Origin: Collinsella aerofaciens
GTDB lineage: Bacteria > Actinomycetota > Coriobacteriia > Coriobacteriales > Coriobacteriaceae
DNA length: 8,454 nt
Assembly: GCA_905213325.1 (NCBI GenBank)
Contig: CAJMHW010000050.1
Location: 1 to 8,454, forward strand
Direction of reading: 5' to 3'
Shown here: piece after piece, positions 6,623 through 8,454 of the stretch
Position numbering within the stretch: position 1 is the first letter of the stretch
Layout: each line of letters starts with the position of its first letter
Notes under the pieces: generated by a model
Seen by the model: the letters and a program-made list of their open reading frames with translations, nothing else
The model's database searches: none
Told to the model about the DNA's origin: nothing
Program-made: the position numbers and the translations under genes

Positions 6623-8454
6623 AGCCCAACAACCCCACTGTCAGCGACAACACCGAAAGCGGAGCACTCAACATGGTCAAGCTCACTTTCGATAATTGCG
6701 AGGTCGTGGTGCCCGAGCACACCACGATCCTGGACGCGGCCAAGTCCGTCGGTATCCAGATTCCCACCCTGTGCTACCTGCGCGATCTAAACGAGATCGG
6801 CGGCTGCCGCGTGTGCGTGGTCGAGGTTGAGGGCTGCGACCAGCTGGTTGCCGCCTGCAACAACTACGTGCTCGATGGCATGGTGGTCCACACCAACAGC
6901 CCCAAGGCCCGCGAGGCGCGCCGCACCAACGTGCAGCTGCTGCTTTCGCAGCACGATTCACGCTGCACGAGCTGTGTGCGCAGCGGTAACTGCAACCTGC
7001 AGACCATTGCCAACGACCTGGGCATTTTCTATCTGCCGTTTCAAAGGCATTTGGCGGGCGAGGGCTGGGATTTCGATTTCCCCATCATCCGCGAAAACGA
7101 CAAGTGCATTAAATGCATGCGCTGCATCAAGGTGTGCGAGAGCGTACAGGGCCTAGGGATTTGGGACCTGACCAACCGCGCCACGCATACCGCCGTGGGC
7201 ACCCGCGGGCGCGTGCCGATCGGCAAGACCGATTGCGTCGCGTGCGGCCAGTGCATCACGCATTGCCCGACGGGCGCGCTGCGCGAGCGCGACGACACCG
7301 AGACCGTGTTTGACGCGCTCGCTAATCCCGACAAGATCGTGCTGGTGCAGATCGCGCCTGCCGTTCGCAGCGCCTGGGGCGAGGAACTCGGCATTCCGCG
7401 CGAGGAGGCAACCGTCGAGCGTCTGGCTTGCGCGCTGCGCCGCGTGGGCTTTGAGTACGTGTTCGATACCGATTTCTCGGCCGACCTCACCATTATGGAG
7501 GAGGGCTCCGAGCTGCTCGAGCGCCTGGGCGCCGCCGCTAAGGGTGAGGGCGACAGCCGCGGCTGGCCCATGTTTACGAGCTGCTGCCCGGGCTGGGTGC
7601 GCTTTGTGAAGGCACGTTACCCCGAGTTTGTCGACAGCCTGTCCACGTCAAAGTCGCCGCAGCAGATGTTCGGCGCTATCGCCAAGACCTACTACGCCAA
7701 GGTGCTGGGCGCGGAGCCCGAGCGTCTGTTCGTGGTGTCCGTTATGCCGTGCACGGCCAAGAAGGCCGAGTGTGCGCTGCCGAGCATGATGGGCGAGGGC
7801 GGCGCGCCCGACGTGGACGTTGCGCTGACGGTGCGCGAGATGGTGCGCATGATCCGCGCGAGCCACGTGAGCGTGGACACGCTGGTCGAGGAGCCGCTCG
7901 ATACGCCGTTGGGCTTTGGCACGGGCGCGGGTGTGATCTTTGGTGCCACGGGCGGCGTGATGGAGGCCGCCGTGCGCTCGGCATATTACCTGGTGACGGG
8001 CAAGAACCCGGATGCCGACTTCTTCACTGACGTGCGCGGACTCGAGGGCTGGAAGGAGGCCGTGGCCGATATCGACGGTACCAAGGTGCGCGTCGCCGTG
8101 GCGCACGGGCTGGGCAACGCCGCCCGTCTGCTCGACGCGATTCGCGACGGCCGCGTGAGCTATGATTTCGTTGAGGTCATGGCGTGCCCGGGCGGCTGCG
8201 TCGGTGGCGGCGGTCAGCCCATCCACGACGGCTGCGAGCTGGCAGCCGAGCGTGGCCAGGTGCTCTGGGGCCTGGATGCCGCTGCGGACATTCGCTTCTC
8301 GCACGAGAATCCCGATGTCCAGGCGTGCTACCGCGAGTTCTTGGGCGAGCCGCTCTCGCCGCTGGCCGAGGAGCTGCTGCATACCGACCATCACGCATGG
8401 ATGTGGAAGTCGGCGCATTTTTATCAGGTGGAGTGGATTCCGGTTATCTGGCAT
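6616..8454 (+). CDS. [FeFe] hydrogenase, CpI-like catalytic subunit (3' end outside window)
   Basis: This protein catalyses reversible H2 formation/oxidation at an H-cluster, passing electrons through an N-terminal iron-sulfur relay. In the 613 visible residues (no stop before the window edge) the modules are in CpI order. The [2Fe-2S] ferredoxin domain has C53, C64, C67 and C81. The His-ligated cluster has H113, C117, C120 and C126. Two 4Fe-4S clusters have C164, C167, C170, C174 and C207, C210, C213, C217. The H-cluster motifs are TSCCPGW (321-327; C323 the likely proton-transfer residue, C324 a ligand), MPCTAKKAE (378-386; C379) and ACPGGCVGGGGQP (523-535; C524, C528), followed by the small C-terminal domain. 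All catalytic residues are present. ATG 6616 overlaps the preceding gene and follows GGAGGGAGG (about 6599-6607) by 8 bases. ATG 6673, with GGAG 8 bases upstream, is where family homology begins, so the real start may be residue 20. No signal peptide is seen, so it is cytoplasmic. Pairing with the GltD-like gene recalls the glutamate-synthase-linked [FeFe] group (A2 in hydrogenase classification). Confidence 0.96.
   Translation, partial: MVEPNNPTVSDNTESGALNMVKLTFDNCEVVVPEHTTILDAAKSVGIQIPTLCYLRDLNEIGGCRVCVVEVEGCDQLVAACNNYVLDGMVVHTNSPKAREARRTNVQLLLSQHDSRCTSCVRSGNCNLQTIANDLGIFYLPFQRHLAGEGWDFDFPIIRENDKCIKCMRCIKVCESVQGLGIWDLTNRATHTAVGTRGRVPIGKTDCVACGQCITHCPTGALRERDDTETVFDALANPDKIVLVQIAPAVRSAWGEELGIPREEATVERLACALRRVGFEYVFDTDFSADLTIMEEGSELLERLGAAAKGEGDSRGWPMFTSCCPGWVRFVKARYPEFVDSLSTSKSPQQMFGAIAKTYYAKVLGAEPERLFVVSVMPCTAKKAECALPSMMGEGGAPDVDVALTVREMVRMIRASHVSVDTLVEEPLDTPLGFGTGAGVIFGATGGVMEAAVRSAYYLVTGKNPDADFFTDVRGLEGWKEAVADIDGTKVRVAVAHGLGNAARLLDAIRDGRVSYDFVEVMACPGGCVGGGGQPIHDGCELAAERGQVLWGLDAAADIRFSHENPDVQACYREFLGEPLSPLAEELLHTDHHAWMWKSAHFYQVEWIPVIWH

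Overview
The window is about 60% GC and is read entirely from the + strand. Its codon use strongly favours G/C-ending codons. The gene content is that of a fermentative, strictly anaerobic gut-type bacterium: PTS uptake of an alpha-glucoside, a family GH4 phospho-alpha-glucosidase, and an [FeFe] hydrogenase paired with a flavin oxidoreductase. The overall look suggests a high-GC anaerobic actinobacterium of the Coriobacteriia (Collinsella-like). That is an inference from style and content, since no taxonomic marker gene is present.

Region 1 (about 20-4533) is a compact alpha-glucoside (maltose-type) PTS operon. It runs in this order: a free-standing glucose-type EIIA (67-558), a BglG/LicT-type PRD antiterminator (565-1431), a membrane EIICB transporter (1531-3147) and a GH4 6-phospho-alpha-glucosidase (3151-4533). 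EIIA passes phosphate to the EIIB domain. EIIC imports the sugar as its 6-phosphate, and the GH4 enzyme splits the phosphodisaccharide into glucose and glucose-6-phosphate. The antiterminator, probably phosphorylated by PTS proteins on its PRD histidines, would tie expression to substrate. Two points stand out. The best ribosome-binding site near the EIIA gene serves an ATG in the wrong frame, one base off from a typical IIA-Glc N-terminus. The 99-base gap before the transporter holds a weak RAT-like/terminator-like structure. The operon ends at a very strong 16-bp stem-loop (4566-4603).

Region 2 (4604-4789) is a 186-base non-coding leader with an 8-6-8 palindrome, a 7-bp inverted repeat and a GC-rich hairpin just before the next ribosome-binding site. 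I could not assign a promoter in it.

Region 3 (4790 to the window end) is a two-gene redox operon. The first gene encodes a modular FAD/NAD(P)H oxidoreductase: a NuoF-type 4Fe-4S module, a GltD/NfnB-like FAD/NAD(P) body and a C-terminal four-cysteine motif. The second, overlapping it by 7 bases, encodes a CpI-like [FeFe] hydrogenase with the full N-terminal iron-sulfur relay and all three H-cluster motifs. It is still open at the window edge. Together they look like a soluble NAD(P)H-linked hydrogenase in which a GltD-like flavoprotein replaces the usual HydB/NuoF diaphorase. No maturase genes (hydE, hydF, hydG) and no NuoE-like subunit are in view.

I saw no tRNA, rRNA, CRISPR array or insertion sequence.
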